From Hyperoplus lanceolatus (Eukaryota; Chordata; Actinopteri; Uranoscopiformes; Ammodytidae), in contig CM049403.1 in assembly GCA_026929865.2 (NCBI GenBank), forward strand, positions 6,222,001-6,286,000: a stretch of DNA of 64,000 nucleotides, given 5' to 3'. The notes under the pieces were generated by a model that searched no databases, was not told the origin of the DNA, and saw nothing but the letters and a program-made list of their open reading frames with translations. Below, one piece after another: positions 26,480-39,998 of the stretch; within the stretch, counting starts at the first letter, position 1; each line of letters starts with the position of its first letter. Position numbers and translations under genes: made by a program.

Positions 26480-29400
26480 CTGCAAGAGAAGAAAAAAGAC
26501 AGAATGCGTTAAATGAGACATGAGGCTTTGTCTTCATCCATTCAGACAGTCAATAAACTTAACAGCAGGATAACTGGTTATGTCACTGTTGCCAAGGGAG
26601 CTCATTACTGTGTGTGTGGGTGGCCAGGAGTTCAGCAGTGGCACCGGGTCCAGATGTAATTACAGTGCTGCTGCCACTGCTGGCAATGTGCGTGCGTTTT
26701 CAAAAAGCCCAAATTTCCCAATTAATATATTTAATGAGGAGAAGCGGGCGATGAGATGCGATGAGGCAAACTAATTTGTACAGAACGAAAGGAAACCTCG
26801 GGGGAATGACCATTATCTGAGTTTATTTTTTTATTTTATTTTTTTACATGTTTTGCTGACATTTATAGTTGTCCGTCATCTGCAGAGCAACACAATTATT
26901 TGCTACACTGATTAATACAGCGATATCTGAATAGAGCCGAAAACATTTTTCTCAATCGTCTCATTGGAAAAGTGATGTGGCTCTACATGGAACAGTTTTT
27001 GTCATTCTCAATGTCAGATTTCTGTATTTCGTCCAGGCTTTTCTCACTGGTTTCAAACACCTATGAATTTTGTCCCTGAAACTTATATTGATGATTACTT
27101 AATTGTGAAAATGTAAATCTTTAGATATACCTAAGTCTTTTTTACAAGACTAATATCCCTCACTCACAAACACATGCCTATGGTAACTGGAAAAGTAATA
27201 GAAAAAAAAACTGTCAAAACTATTGATATCCCTGATCAATGTCTTTGCTTTGCAAACAATAATTCACAGTTATCCTGAACTACACACTCTCCAAAGTCTT
27301 TGCATGAGACTTTAGCAATCACAGATAGGAGAATATAATCTAGCATTTATGTTTATTTCTAGCAACACTGACATTACAATCAATACCAACGTGAAGCTAA
27401 AGGGGCAACTGATTCATCGTGCCTGTTAATGCCTGCTTAACTGTGGATACTTAAATGTACCCAACTACTAGAGTTGATGCTTTGCTCTGTGGAAAATGAT
27501 GCTTAATTAAAGGCCAGGATCATTATGGAGGCGTGATATGGTTTGTGACCGACAAATGACTGGGAAAAAAGCGCACTCATTCCATATCAATTGAATAATT
27601 AATTCATCATTTTAGGGGCATAAATCATGACATACAAGAATTAATCACTTCTAAAAGAGCAGTCTTGTGAGACATGGTTGACTCAATGATAGATGGCGTA
27701 CATGGTTTTCAGATTTCTTGATCTTCAGTGGTTTTACTAATGAAGGGGCCTGGAGCACAGCGAATGGGGAAGGCAGCAGGAATCAATCCCATCTTCTTCT
27801 TCTTCCATTTAGCAGCAGTGCAGATGGTTGGCTGAGAGACGCTATCTTCTATCTCTCTAACTCCAGTGGATCACATCCACAGTGCTAAAGCTAGCTCTAA
27901 TCTGCCAGTAAACATTGACCAGACTCTGGGAGCTGCCTTATGATTATACCCTTACAGTTCACCGCAATTTATTTTTATTGACCCAGGACTAACAGACCTA
28001 AATATACTCATATAATCCCCCCATCCCGTCATACATCATCTTTTTGCACAGCTGCTATTCTAGACTGGCTTTTATTTGTTACATTTCAATGGGGAAAAAT
28101 ATATTATATCCAACACCTCAAAATGTGCATGCACAGGCTCACTCAGTAATCATAAACTGTCTTTAATTGATGGTTCATCAAATGCCCTCCCAGTTACAAT
28201 TGTTTATACAAAGAGTTTTAATCAGGCGACTGATTACATGCATCAGTGCCCTCACTTGGTTTTCTTATCTACAACGAAGGATCTCACACTGATTGTGTTA
28301 ATGATGCTTAGCTAACTAGTTACCTACAGTGGCCTAGTAAGAATTGGCATATCATTAGTTAACTACATTAGCTACAGGTAATGTTAGATAAACCTATTCA
28401 AGACTGAAAAGCCACTGTGGTCCTTTTAAACACTTTAAGAACATTAGCAGATCAGTATTGCTACTCATTGAATAAGGAGCATTTCATCCAAGATACTTTG
28501 AAAACCTGATTAATCTTCATCCTCAGGTCATTTCATCTGTGTTGCATCAGATCCATATTCAACAACCCTTTACAGGTTCCTTATTAGCCAGAAACACTCA
28601 ATTCAGCAACTAAACAATCTTCAAGTGATAGTTGTAAAAGCAGAAATTAATACAAAATGATTTAATTATTAAACTACGCTGTCTACATCTATATTTAAAA
28701 AAAACTATTTGGGTACACAACTACACATCTTTTTTTCCTCAAAAAATCACTAAAACCTCTTCTTCCTCCCCTTCTTTTCTCTTGGTAAACAACATAACAG
28801 TGCATCACAGCCAACATCTGGTACTATATGCAGTGGGACAAACCAGCCCAGATGACCAAATTAATATTTCTTTATCAAAATCAACATGAATACATTTTAA
28901 TGACAACAGCTTTGCAGTATGATTAGCTATACTGACATTTAAAATAAGTGATTAAAGAAGAAGATAAATATGTTTTCTTAACTCCACTGCCACACAGCTG
29001 GCTACTTTGCAGAGTGACAGCTCGTTACATCTCCAGTAATGTACGCTTCCTCTCTGCTGTCACTCTGTTGTATACAGTGTTCTAAAACAATTGTATCATG
29101 TTCTATTGACACATGCCTTTAATTTCCTTTATTTTATATTTTGAAAATGCCATGCATTTTGGCAATGCTTGTTATTGTGCCTTTTTTTTATGCTCACATA
29201 TTTTATTCACCTTTCTTGAGCCAACCAATTTGGCCAACTTTGTTTTTCAGATTTGCTATATGCTGTAACTCAACATGATTAGATGTGATTGGTGTTGACG
29301 GAGGACTGAAGAGAAGTTGGTCAATTGCGTTTTAAATGTGGAAAGTGGCTTCTTTTCTCAATTTTTATTGTTGTAAAATGAATAGCCTTGAGTTTCGGAC

Positions 29401-30544
29401 CATTAGTCAGAGAAAACGAGCATTTTGAAAAAGCTGTCTTGTGGCAATATGCACTGTAACACACATTTTTCTTTACTTGAACCACACACATGAATCAAAA
29501 ATGTAAATCATTAATAATTGCACTCCTCTACGTTGCAATACGATATTGACTATACGGTATAGCTTATTTACAACAGATATAAAGTCTGATCAGATGTCCT
29601 CTCTGCTGAATTATCCTCCTCGACCACAAAGCAACATGAGACAGCACTCTGTGTGCCTCTCGGTCACTCAGGGACAGACAGCCCTGCCTTATTTCTTCCT
29701 CTAACTCAAGCAGTATCTGTGAGAGTGCAGTACCAACATAATCAGAAGAGACACCAAAATGTCAGCGAGGAACAGTTGAACCCTTATAAAACTAGAATGA
29801 ATCACATGATGTCCCACCAAAGCACTACAGGGAACCTTGAACATGTTCCATATACTGTATGTCCTGAACCAACTTAAAATATTCTCTCAATCTTAAAAGG
29901 CTGAACAGAGTGTTGCATTCAGTTGTTGTCAACATCTTCAGATATAACTTCAGGTCTGTTTGTGTGTATTTAATTACTGGAGTGGAAGCAGGAAGCTTAG
30001 TAACGCTCATGGCTGCAATAATTTAGTGAATATTCTGTCAGGCTAAAAAGAAATGATTAACAAGGCAGATTTTTGATTACATTTCATGTCCCCCCCTTAT
30101 AATCTTTTCATCCTCTTTCCCATCAACAACGCTTTACCCTATTTTTGGAGTTTAATGATGATTAGCTTTAGCCATGCAGACACACCAATAGAAATCCAAA
30201 GAAGAGTCAGAGATAACAACCATAAACTCTTTTCATTCAGGTCTTAGGAAGTGTGTTCTTATTTCTATCTTTATTTAAAAAGGAGGGCCAGCAGCACTAG
30301 CTACTGAGCTAGAGAGAAACCCACTGGCTATGGGCCAAGAACAAACAATACGCAAAACTAAACATGCAATGAGAAAAGTGTTAAAAGTGACCCCTTTTAA
30401 TGAAATACTTTGGACACTAAAGGTTCAATGAGTACTTATCACAATATAAAGGTAGAAAGGCAACTACATAACCTACAGGATGGTTCAGTATAACCTTTGT
30501 GTGATGCAACATTATTTACACAATTTTTAAATGTTATATGTTCC
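26480..30544. other. Proximal part of rab6b intron 1, no repeats recognised
   Basis: About 4 kb of AT-rich sequence without recognisable transposon ends, genes or long tandem repeats. It contains several TAATTA-like cores, for example near 26720 and 27590-27610, and may hold conserved noncoding elements. That needs alignment to decide. Confidence 0.4.
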
Positions 30545-30753
30545 CTAAGCCCGGTCTGAGCTTGGTAAAACCGCTTTTAGCCATAGTGCCCCTGACTCCT
30601 GGAACAGCCTACAACATACAATTAAAATGAATACACTCATAACTGTTAACCAATTTAAAATTATTATTTTAAATCAGCCCCTCTACACTTGTAACTGTTT
30701 TAATTAGGCTATTGTCTCTTTCATTCAATTGATCTGAATGTTTTAAATTGTGT

Positions 30754-30809
<56 letters not shown>

Positions 30810-30932
30810 CTTATTATGTATTCTCATTGTATATTGTGTATCTGTATTCTCGACGTCATTGTAAAAGAGGGTCACCCCTCAATTGATCTCTCGAGGTTAA
30901 ATAAAGGAAAATGAAATGAAATGAAATGAAAT
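30545..30932 (+). mobile_element. LINE 3' end fragment
   Basis: Forward translation near the start gives a reverse-transcriptase C-terminal look (AFSHSAPDSWNSLQHT-like, interrupted). A 3' UTR follows that ends GGTTAAATAAAGG and a short AAATG tandem tail (30910-30932), as fish LINEs end. A (TG)n tract at 30758-30806 lies inside it. Confidence 0.6.
30758..30806. repeat. (TG)n microsatellite
   Basis: About 24 TG units inside the LINE 3' fragment. Confidence 0.96.
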
Positions 30933-30954
30933 GTTATTTTGGGGATGAATTCCT

Positions 30955-31547
30955 GAAACCTGTATAAGGTCAGGTCATTGAGGAAGGCCCGTACAATCAT
31001 GGCTGACTCGACCAATTCCCTGTACTCTGAGTTTACCCTGCTGCCATCAGGGCGCAGATACAGGCTTCCACCTTGCCGAACTAACCGGGTTAAAGAAATC
31101 ATTTATGCCTGCTGCCATCAGTCTGGTAAATGTGATCTGTTTGTGTTATTTGTTGTCTTATATGTTATATGTTTTGCTGTTCTTTCTTTACTGCCGGCTG
31201 TACAACTGGCTGTGGGCGGCAGTGGCGAAGTGGGTAGGGAGTTCGCCTCTGGTGTGCAGGGTCGGAGGTTCGATCCCCCGTCTCCCCGCCACATGTCGAA
31301 GTGTCCCTGGGCAAGACACTGAACCCCGAATTGCTCCCGATAGTTAGCTTAGCACCCTAGTGCTAAGCCTACCCTGCGTGGTAGCTACTGCTATCGGTGT
31401 ATGAATGTGTGTGTGACTGGGTGCATGTGTACAAAAAACAATGTAAAGCGCTTTGGGTCTGTGATAAACGGAGATATAGCGCTATACAAGTCCATTTACC
31501 AACAACAAATTGCCCCTCGGGGATAATAAAGATACCTTGAACCTTGA
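30955..31547 (+). mobile_element. Second LINE 3' end, split by a SINE
   Basis: The forward frame at about 30990-31125 reads ADSTNSLYSEFTLLPSGRRY then RLPPCRTNR, a reverse-transcriptase C-terminal tail. The LINE resumes after the SINE at 31501 with a hairpin-like CCCCTCGGGG followed by ATAATAAAGATACC and a CTTGAA repeat tail. ACAAC occurs on both sides of the SINE and may be its target duplication. Confidence 0.6.
31212..31500 (+). mobile_element. tRNA-derived SINE inserted in a LINE tail
   Basis: The head contains a tRNA-like box A (TGGCGAAGTGGGTAGGG) and an intact box B (GGTTCGATCCC). The body has GTGTCCCTGGGCAAGACACTG, and the tail reads AAAGCGCTTTGGG then TATAGCGCTATACAAGTCC, as in teleost SINEs with a LINE-related 3' end. 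Confidence 0.85.
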
Positions 31548-32519
31548 AGTCTATGACAGATTCCAGATCATCTGTGCAAAATGTCTCATCTTGACATTTA
31601 GGTTATTCATTGTAGCCTTTCCTCAGTGTCCCCTGTGTTCCTCACCTATGTATTTACCGTCAAACTCAAATGAAAGTGGATCAAGTGTAAATGTTCCTCA
31701 CATGCAGGTGGCCCCCTGAATAACAGGAGTAAGCGGTATCAACTAGCGTGTGCACGTGTACAGGAGAGATTCTCTTCTGTTACGTAGCTACAGTAAGCGG
31801 TTAGAGAGGACAAAGTCTTGAGCTTATATAAGGCATTTAAATCTTTAACATCCCAGTGCAGCATTGCATGTGAACTTGACAACCCCAACCCGTGGCATTC
31901 TGGCTAAGCTAACGAGCTAACACATTTCCTAATTGACCAATAGTTCTTATTGAACAAATGTTTCACTCCTCAATTAATTTTCACTTAACAATATTGTGCA
32001 ATAGTGAACAGAATGCCAGGAGGAAACAAATATAACAGTAGAGAGAAAAATAGTGAGCTCCCAGGAGATCATTTGACTGACTTATGGTAGTAACGAAACA
32101 GTTAGCTCACCTGCTTTAGGGTTATTTTCTTTAAAAAGCTTCTTCCAGAGCCACAGAATACTTTGTGGAACAGTTTCACAGGCTGATTAGTACTCTCCCT
32201 AATGCCAAGGGCCATACAGATAATCTTGAATTTGTTTTCCCTTTTTACCCGGTTTATCCATCTAACAAAATCATGTTGTGTGTTTCAGACTTTTCACTAT
32301 TTATTTGTAGACCTCCTTTAAATATGCTAGGATACTTCTTTCAATAAATCCAGTTCGCTACATAAATCAAATGTACTGACTTACTTGACTATGTCCTTAA
32401 AGATAGTCATATATCATAGTATTCAGTGCACATGCCTGTACACAGTGAAGGAATTTAACATGTAACGACCCATCACACCATCCCAGTTGATGACATGCAA
32501 GCACACCTACAGATCCTTT

Positions 32520-33150
32520 TCGATTTCTGTAAAGGGTATTAAGCTGTGGAATGAACTTGATGAAGATGTCAAAGGGAGTTGCAGTTTGCGCAATTTCAAA
32601 ACAAATTATGTTTCAAAAATTATTGAAAATGACAGACTAATAAGCTGAGCACAATGTGAATGTCACTATCATACCAATATTGTAACGAATAATAGAGGCC
32701 AGCAGACAGACTTGTATGTTTTTGAATACTTTTGCAGACTGTGTTTAGGCTACCAGATAAGAAATTGAACAGGCCACATACAAGGCCACTTCACACTTTG
32801 CATTGACACAGACAAACTGAACTGAGCTGAGAACTGCTAAGTTGGTCTCTAAATGCCATTGACCGCATGTTGAAAACACGCGTCTGTTTGATTGTTTTTT
32901 TCTTATTTTTTTATTGTTTGTTTGTTTTTTGTTTTTTTTAATAATTTTCTGAAACAATAACTGTGTATCTGTGTATCTAAATCCGAATCTGATGAAAATG
33001 GGGGCGGGACCTGATAAGCCTTTGGCTTCTTCCGTCACCCTTCGGACAACACAAAGTAAGATGTATGAAGATATGAAAGAGAAAATTGTGTATTGGTGGA
33101 ATTGTCCGAAAGAATAATAAAAAAAATAAAAATGAAATAATAATATACTG
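32520..33150 (+). mobile_element. LINE 3' end fragment
   Basis: Forward translation gives GIKLWNELDEDVKGSCSLRN, the typical last block of a fish LINE reverse transcriptase. A 3' UTR follows with GGGGGCGGGACCTGATAAGC and an AATAATAAAAAAAATAAAA tail. It is truncated at the 5' end. Confidence 0.6.
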
Positions 33151-33198
33151 TACAGCCTATGAAGCAAACGGAAGCTATCAATGAGGTGGTCACCTTAT

Positions 33199-34169
33199 CA
33201 GGGCCGCCCATAAAGGGTAGAAAGTGGGAAAGGCTTTCTAGGGCCCAGCCACCAAGGGGGGCCCAGAGAGAGAGATTTTTTATTTTTTTTTGCAGATGAC
33301 CCAACTTAGCCAACCTTTATTAGGAACGCTATATTCGCAAGAGAACTTTCTATAATAAAACATTTTATTCATTGTTACTTGGGTAAAATATATCACATTT
33401 TATATTGAAAAACTAAAAATATCATGGGTCGTTTTCCCCCCCTCAAAACCGTTGCATGCAGAAGGTCAACCAAACAAGCGTTAGCTATGTATTGATGATG
33501 AGCAAGCTAACCTAGCAAGCTCAATGATGCCAGGACCTGGACATAAATCAGGGTACCAGAAAAGAAAGGAAAAAAAGAGGGAACTTTCAAGGGCTTTAGA
33601 CCCCTGGAAAATTCCTTAATATCAGTATTTTTGCCAGCAGAATTGGATTTTCAATTCGGAGATACTGTGATATTTCATCAAGTTTTGAGGTGTCTTTGTG
33701 AGGGTGTTCTGCAAATTATTCTGTATATTATATCTATTATTTTCTAAGAACATTTGAAAATTACATATTTAGCCTTTAAACGAAGGTGGCAGATGGTTGT
33801 TATACTGATGAGGAAACTTCTGGTAGCAGTGCTATCATGGTAAACCCCCCCCCCCCCTACAGCATTGGTGTGTCTAAAAGCTTACATTACAGTAAATGTT
33901 ACAGTAAATGTGCCACAAAGCAGGTGCACAGATCTTGCAAGGGTCAAAAAAATTCCACTCGCGCGCTGCGCACGCGAGCATCGTGGGTGTCTCAGCCCAC
34001 TATTATTTCCAGTAGCCCACCCTAATCTAACTGGCTAGAACTGGCCCTCTGTACAGGTATGTGTTTATGTAGGAATTAGCGCATCATGCACATTGATAAA
34101 AGTTCAGTATGAGTAAAGGGGGCCCAATGACTGGACCTTTTCAGGGGCCCATTTGTCTGGGCAGGCCTG
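33199..34169. mobile_element. hAT-like non-autonomous element
   Basis: It is flanked by a perfect 8-bp target duplication CACCTTAT (33191-33198 and 34170-34177). The ends CAGGGCCGCCCA and TGGGCAGGCCTG are imperfect inverted repeats. The 971-bp interior contains a 14-bp poly-C run and no transposase. It lies in rab6b intron 1. Confidence 0.85.
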
Positions 34170-34177
34170 CACCTTAT

Positions 34178-37100
34178 GGCCAGCTTAATACATAGTAACA
34201 CAAAAAAAGGATTCCTGTGTAGTGTAGTTTCCAATAATAGCCTTGGTCTTAATGACGTCTCCACTTGGGGTGATGCTTCAAAGACTTTGCGAGGTAAGTA
34301 AGCAACATGAGGGCCAATTAACAGAAGGAACTGAGCACCTGCTGCTACACAAGCTGCACCTCCACCACCAGGACTCCACTGAACAAAGGCAGCAGGAACC
34401 TCATCAAGGCATCTCTTAAAGGAGCAAATGAAATGTTACGGCACGTTGAAGGTCCAACACAGTCGGGTTCACATGGGGCTCAGCCTCCCAACTGCCATTT
34501 GTGAACTATGCATCCCTAAAGTGAGTTAGTTAAGGATCCTCTACACCTAGACTCAAGATTACCAAAGAACAAATGAGACAAATGTGCTGGAAACGCAGAG
34601 GATATATCCCTACCAGATATCACAACAACTGTAGATAGTTGTATTAAATGAATGGAATTGAAATATACAGTATCCTCAATCGAAAAATGTACACCCTTTA
34701 AAGACCTTTCTTTTTCAGCATTAACAGAGCATTTACAAGTGTATATGTGAGCACATGGGGTTTTAACATCTGAGACTGCAGTCAACCATTTAATTTAGAA
34801 GAAATTCTTCCAGGGATTTTTTTTCTCCCCCAGATAAAAAATCAAGATTAGTTTAGTGCTAAAATTAGGTTGTTGTATTGGAAATTACTTGAAAAGCAAT
34901 TATTGCTGATACTGCAAACAACGTGTTCAATAGTTAGATGTGAAAGTCTTTGCTATACATTTATGGACCAGATACAGTACACACACTAACACACGATATA
35001 ACAAAGTTACAAATACCACTTTTTGCTGGCTTCTATAATGCTGAGTAATACACTAAGTTGTCCAGCGCTACAGCTGCGTGCCAAGCAGCCAGGTACATCC
35101 ATTGCTGGCCACTTGGCAGCTTGCATCATGGAGTACCCTTGAGGAGTTGGCAGCCAATCTGAGCATGGCTGGGTTTTTCTGCATGGGCCTGGCTCCCACT
35201 CGTAAGAAGATGGATAAAAATAAAACAGTGCGTGTCATGCCTCGCCTTTGCACACCAGTATGACGGAGCTGCACGCCGGAAAGAGGCAGATATCTAATAT
35301 TTAACAACGAATGAGGGAGCAGAGAAATAGAAGTGGTTATTTATTACTGTCCTTGCTGAGGAAGGAGAGACCTGGAGAAAGAGATTGAGAAGTGAGAGAG
35401 ATATGGACTCTGCTTCTGTGCAGTTGTTTATTCACAGTCTCAGCAGCTGGCCCAGAGAGTCCAACTGCAGAAAAGCCAAACAACAGATGGCTTCTAAATG
35501 AATTTCCTTCAGTCTAACTTAACCAATTACACACACATTTAACAAGTCAAAATGAGCTGCCATCCTTATCCTTCTGCAGTGAAACTTCTTAGTTTCAATG
35601 CACCATTTATAACAATACAACAATCACTATGGTATATGGATGTTGCACATTAACTAGCTTCATGTAAGTTAAGCCGTTTGGCAAAATACTGTGTTTGAAA
35701 AAAAAAATTCAGGTTGACAAATATTTTAGGGTCAGGCTCCCTACACAGAAAACAAAAAAAAGACATCCTTGAATAAAGCCACTCCTACAGCTGATCTGTT
35801 TACTATCCTATGGCATGGATGTAACTGTGACGTCATCGATGACAGATTATATGGGTGTGACTAAGCTCTGATCAAAATGTGTCCCATACTTTATGACCAA
35901 AAACTTGAGTAACAAATGACATTTCAGCAGCAGGTGTACTATTGTCATAAGTGCTTATGCTGCTGACATTAGCATTAAGCTCAAAACACTCAAGAAACAA
36001 CGTTACAGAGCTGCTGGTATGACTCTAGGCACACGCTAGCAGACAATCAATAAATTAACCAAGGAAGTTATTATGAAATCAGATTCAAAGGGTCCATTTA
36101 TTCAATGATTCTTTCTCTCTTGCGTGGCTAAATGACAATAAACTAGCCCTTGAAGACCAGTCAGAATCAGACAACAAGTTATTGGGACTGCATAAACAAT
36201 CTGTTGTAGCATTTATTGTTTCTCCAATGTGTGTCACATGGACTGTACCTGTAGAAAACACTGCAACGTGAACTCTTACCAGGACACGTCCATTTACCAA
36301 TAGCTCTGAATAATGGATGAACATGCTTTCAATCTCCACAGAAGCTGAGTCTCCCGTGCGCACATTAAGCACTCAGGAAGCCATTTCAGCTCAGTCTAAT
36401 GAGGCATGGGACCTTTCTAAATGCAACAGCAATAGGCACAAACACAGTAAGAGAACAATGACATCCCCTCCAAGGTGTGCACCTGAAATATGACTCTTGT
36501 GGTTTGTGTGATTGCCTTGGGAAAGGAGACAGAAGTCATAGCTCTACTGTTTTAAGCCAGAGGGGCTTGAAACAGACCAACTTGACGTTTTAATATTTAA
36601 ATTAGAGTCCATTTTCACAAGGCAGAGGACAGCTGGAGGCTAGAGGAATGAAAACAGCATTCACTCAGAGGAAGAGGACACTGATTTAATTTGCAGGCTC
36701 CCAGACATAAAGTATATTTTGCTGCTTCTAATACATATCACATACACGCGAGTTTAAAACACACCCCACACATAGGAATCATTAATACATTATACACTTA
36801 GATTGCATAGGCAAAGATGTGGCTTCAGGAAAACAGAGCTGATCAGTAATTCCTTCTTTCTAAACCCCTGGACAAACTTTTTACAAATGTATCTAAAATA
36901 ATAACAGAGAAAGACAAGCCATCTCAGAGAGACAATGTAGCAGAGACTGACAATACTTTCAACACACAGAGCCAACTATCTGCACAGGTTGACAGGACTG
37001 TAGGAAAGAAAAATGCTACTTCAGAAATGGCATGTTCTAAGAAATATCCATACATTGAAAATAAATACTGAACATGTAAAAGTACCTTATAATACAATTG

Positions 37101-37850
37101 AGATAGTTACAATGCCAACTAAAACCTTAGTCAAATATCCTCTGTTCCCCTTATTACAGTCCTAGTTTCCAGAAGTGTCCTACTTTATGTGTGAAGTTGA
37201 AGGGGTAGCTGTATGCAACAGTCTGCTGCACTTACTGATTCATTTTTAGCCTCTCCACTTAAATGATCTATTGTCAAGGAGATGCTTCACCATCACCCGG
37301 GACTAAATCCTCTTAATTAAACATGATACAATAAATACATCCAATTACCATCATTAATTGTAATGAAAACTTAAGAGAATTCTTCAGTATGGACCAGTCA
37401 TCAGACATCATATATCCAGCTTAGACTCCTTCTATATTCCCCTCAGGAGTAACACTGGCTACCCAAATAACTAAATAATGCACACATCTATCTGGCACAC
37501 AAAATCATTAAATCCATTCTGCTAATTAAATGTTGATAAAGGACGTTTGACTATTAACTTGGGTTGCAACAACATACTCAACAAGAATATATAGTGAGTG
37601 AGTGACTCATGGAGACAAATGTTTTTTTGTTACTAGTAGCAACACATTAATAAGTGCATGTATGGAAGACTAATTAGTTGTACATCAATAATTCAGCCTA
37701 ATGTAGAGAGCTGCTTGAAATGTCAGAGTTTAAAAAGTCCCAATATATTTTACACATACTAAGAGATTATTGCACATCCAGAATAGACTCCCAAGGCGTA
37801 TATAAACAATGTTAAACAAACGTACTCTAGCTATAACAGAGGTAGGAGTA
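34178..37850. other. rab6b intron 1, nothing recognised
   Basis: About 3.7 kb of intron with no gene, transposon ends or long simple repeat that I can support. Confidence 0.45.
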
Positions 37851-39998
37851 TATCTTCTCAAAACTTTATTGATCAATCATCCAAACATATCACAGTGAAA
37901 ATTAAACCACAATTAACCTTTGCAAACTGTGTATTCAGGCTTAAACAGAATTGGGGCAAGCAGGCCATGGCATCTTCTACACCCCTTCTGCATCAAGAAA
38001 TGATCTCACTGCAGCTGCCCTATGTGGTCTTTGGTTGTCGTCTTGCAGCCTAAAGTTGTCCCCTTCTTGCTTGGAGGAGGCAATAGTTCTCCAGGATGTC
38101 CCTGTACACGACGGCGTTGACGTTTCAATCCAGCACCACAAACGGCTTTTTTCCTCCATAATGAAACCAGCTGGCCCATACCATCACTGAGAGGCCACCT
38201 GCTTGAGTGGTTTCCTGGATGCAGTCATCACAGAGGTTCAAATGACTTAATCACTGAACCCTTTGTCTTTCATCTATATTGTTAAGGGTTCAGAGGCTCT
38301 CATCCATAAAGACAACATGTCACCAGTGCCCAAGCTGTAATGCCTGTCAGGGGTGGCCATACTCAATATTAGTGAGTGACATTTGAAAGAGTAGTATCGG
38401 ACATACCTATGCATGAAATACCCTCAAATTTGTGTTTCATGTTCAACCACCTGCAAGACATTTCTGCCTGCTGCACCTCTGCCAGTGCCGATGAGCCAGC
38501 CGCAGAGTCGTCAGTTGGGAGCCACCCTTCACAGATGTTTCGCCCCTTTGATCCCAGAACATCTCTGGATGGTGGGGCAGTGATAGGGAGTTCTCCCTAC
38601 CACTCCCTGCGGCTGGCCCTAAGATCCTTGGTTCCCCCACTTGGGGTCGTTTTTTCTGAGCCACAGCCAGAAGCTCCCTTTCTCTCCCTCCTCAGCCAGT
38701 TCCCTGAGTGTCTTTCTTTGCTTGGTTCCAGTGGGTTGGATATTCCAATGAAGCCTCTACATCCAACTTCTAGGGTAGGTGTATGCCTTCCACCCTGCTT
38801 CTCACGCACGCTGCAGCAAGCTCACTGTACTTATCCTTTTTTCCTTTGTGAGTTCTGCCATGATGACAGTCTTGGCAGGAATGGACCACAGGACAATGTT
38901 TGGCCGAAGGGAAGTTGCTGTTATTTCAAGGGGAAACTTAAGCTGCGGCTTCAGGTCAACCCTCATCTGCCACTCGCATCCATGTTTCAGTACAGACCAC
39001 TCCCTCTGGACGATGTTTCCTGCTCCACTGCCTTGCCTGTCTCGAGCCTGTGCTCTTCCAACACTTCTGCTAACTTTCAGAGTACTTGGTCTTGGCGCCA
39101 TCCGTACTGGCCTTGGGCCAACGCTGGTCTGCAGCCAGTGAGAATGTGATTTAAGTTGGGATTTTGGACATCACAGAGACTGCAGATCGTTTCGGAGCCA
39201 TCATATGTTGACCTTATGAGGAAGCTAAGCCTTGTCTGTGGGATCTTCCACGTGTCAGCCCACGTTATGGCCCTGGATGTGACCGCTTCAGTTTGTCCAC
39301 CTTCCCTGCTGCCTCTGGTTCACAGCTCGGATCTTGTATGTTTCATTCTGATTACGTCTGAGACTACCAGCTCTTTCCTTTCCTTCCTTTTTGCTTTGGA
39401 CCACATCTTTGGGGCTGGTCCCCAACCCAGCCCTGTCTTGTCCTGCTGCAACCATCCTACTACCTCTTGATGCTCTAGCTGACTGATGGCCTGGTCAACT
39501 GCTTGTTTAGCCCTCCATGTGCGCCCTGTTCGGACTGATGGTCTGGCTTGGCTTACAACTGGATCAGTTGAGTCTCTCAGCTCGAACACGAGCCTCACCT
39601 TTTCCAGCTTGTAGCCGAGGCTGATGGACTTCAGTGGTAGCTGGAGTGTGTTCTTACCAAATAAGGCAACATTGGAAAGGCAGCGAGGTAGACCTAGCCA
39701 TTTTCGGATGTAGTTGTTGGCTTTTTGATCCATCCTCTGTAATGTTGATGCAGAGATCTCGGACTACTTCAGTGGTCACATCAGGCGATGATGAAGGGTG
39801 AGATAGCACCAGGTCTTGATTTTTCCTGGGAGGTGGCTTTCGTTTATCTGCACTAGGCGTTCTGAGAGTTGCGTTGTGACAGAGTGAGCCATGTGTAAGC
39901 CATGTTTAAGCCTGAACAGTTTGCAAAGGTTAATTGTGGTTTTACTTTTCACTGTGATATGTTTGGATGAGATTGATCAATAAAGTTTTGAGAAGATA
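37851..39998 (-). mobile_element. Tc1-like element split by a LINE fragment
   Basis: Inverted repeats of about 95 bp (37851-37945 and 39904-39998) share TATCTTCTCAAAACTTTATT. On the minus strand about 38160-37960 reads as a broken Tc1 transposase core (KPFVVLD, then NVNAVVYRDILEN, then DNFRLQDDNQRPHRAA and VRSFLDAEGV). The N-terminal part is unrecognisable and a LINE occupies the middle. Exact end positions are approximate. Confidence 0.65.
38370..39760 (-). mobile_element. LINE C-terminal fragment with restriction-like endonuclease
   Basis: The minus strand reads, with frame changes, IRKWLGLPRCLSNVALFGK (reverse-transcriptase thumb), then DPVVSQARPSVRTGR, then KFPLEITATSLRPNIVLWS followed by VIMAELT, and VGCRGFIGIS. 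The third block is the restriction-like endonuclease of R2/NeSL-type LINEs. Its usual PD is PN here, so the catalytic Asp is lost. It is nested in the Tc1-like element. Confidence 0.65.

Noticed and set aside
31212..31290. A functional tRNA gene on the plus strand
   Set aside because: Same reasoning: a tRNA-like SINE head followed by a SINE body.
38376..39149. 257-codon plus-strand ORF
   Set aside because: It is antisense to a LINE fragment whose minus strand shows endonuclease and thumb motifs.
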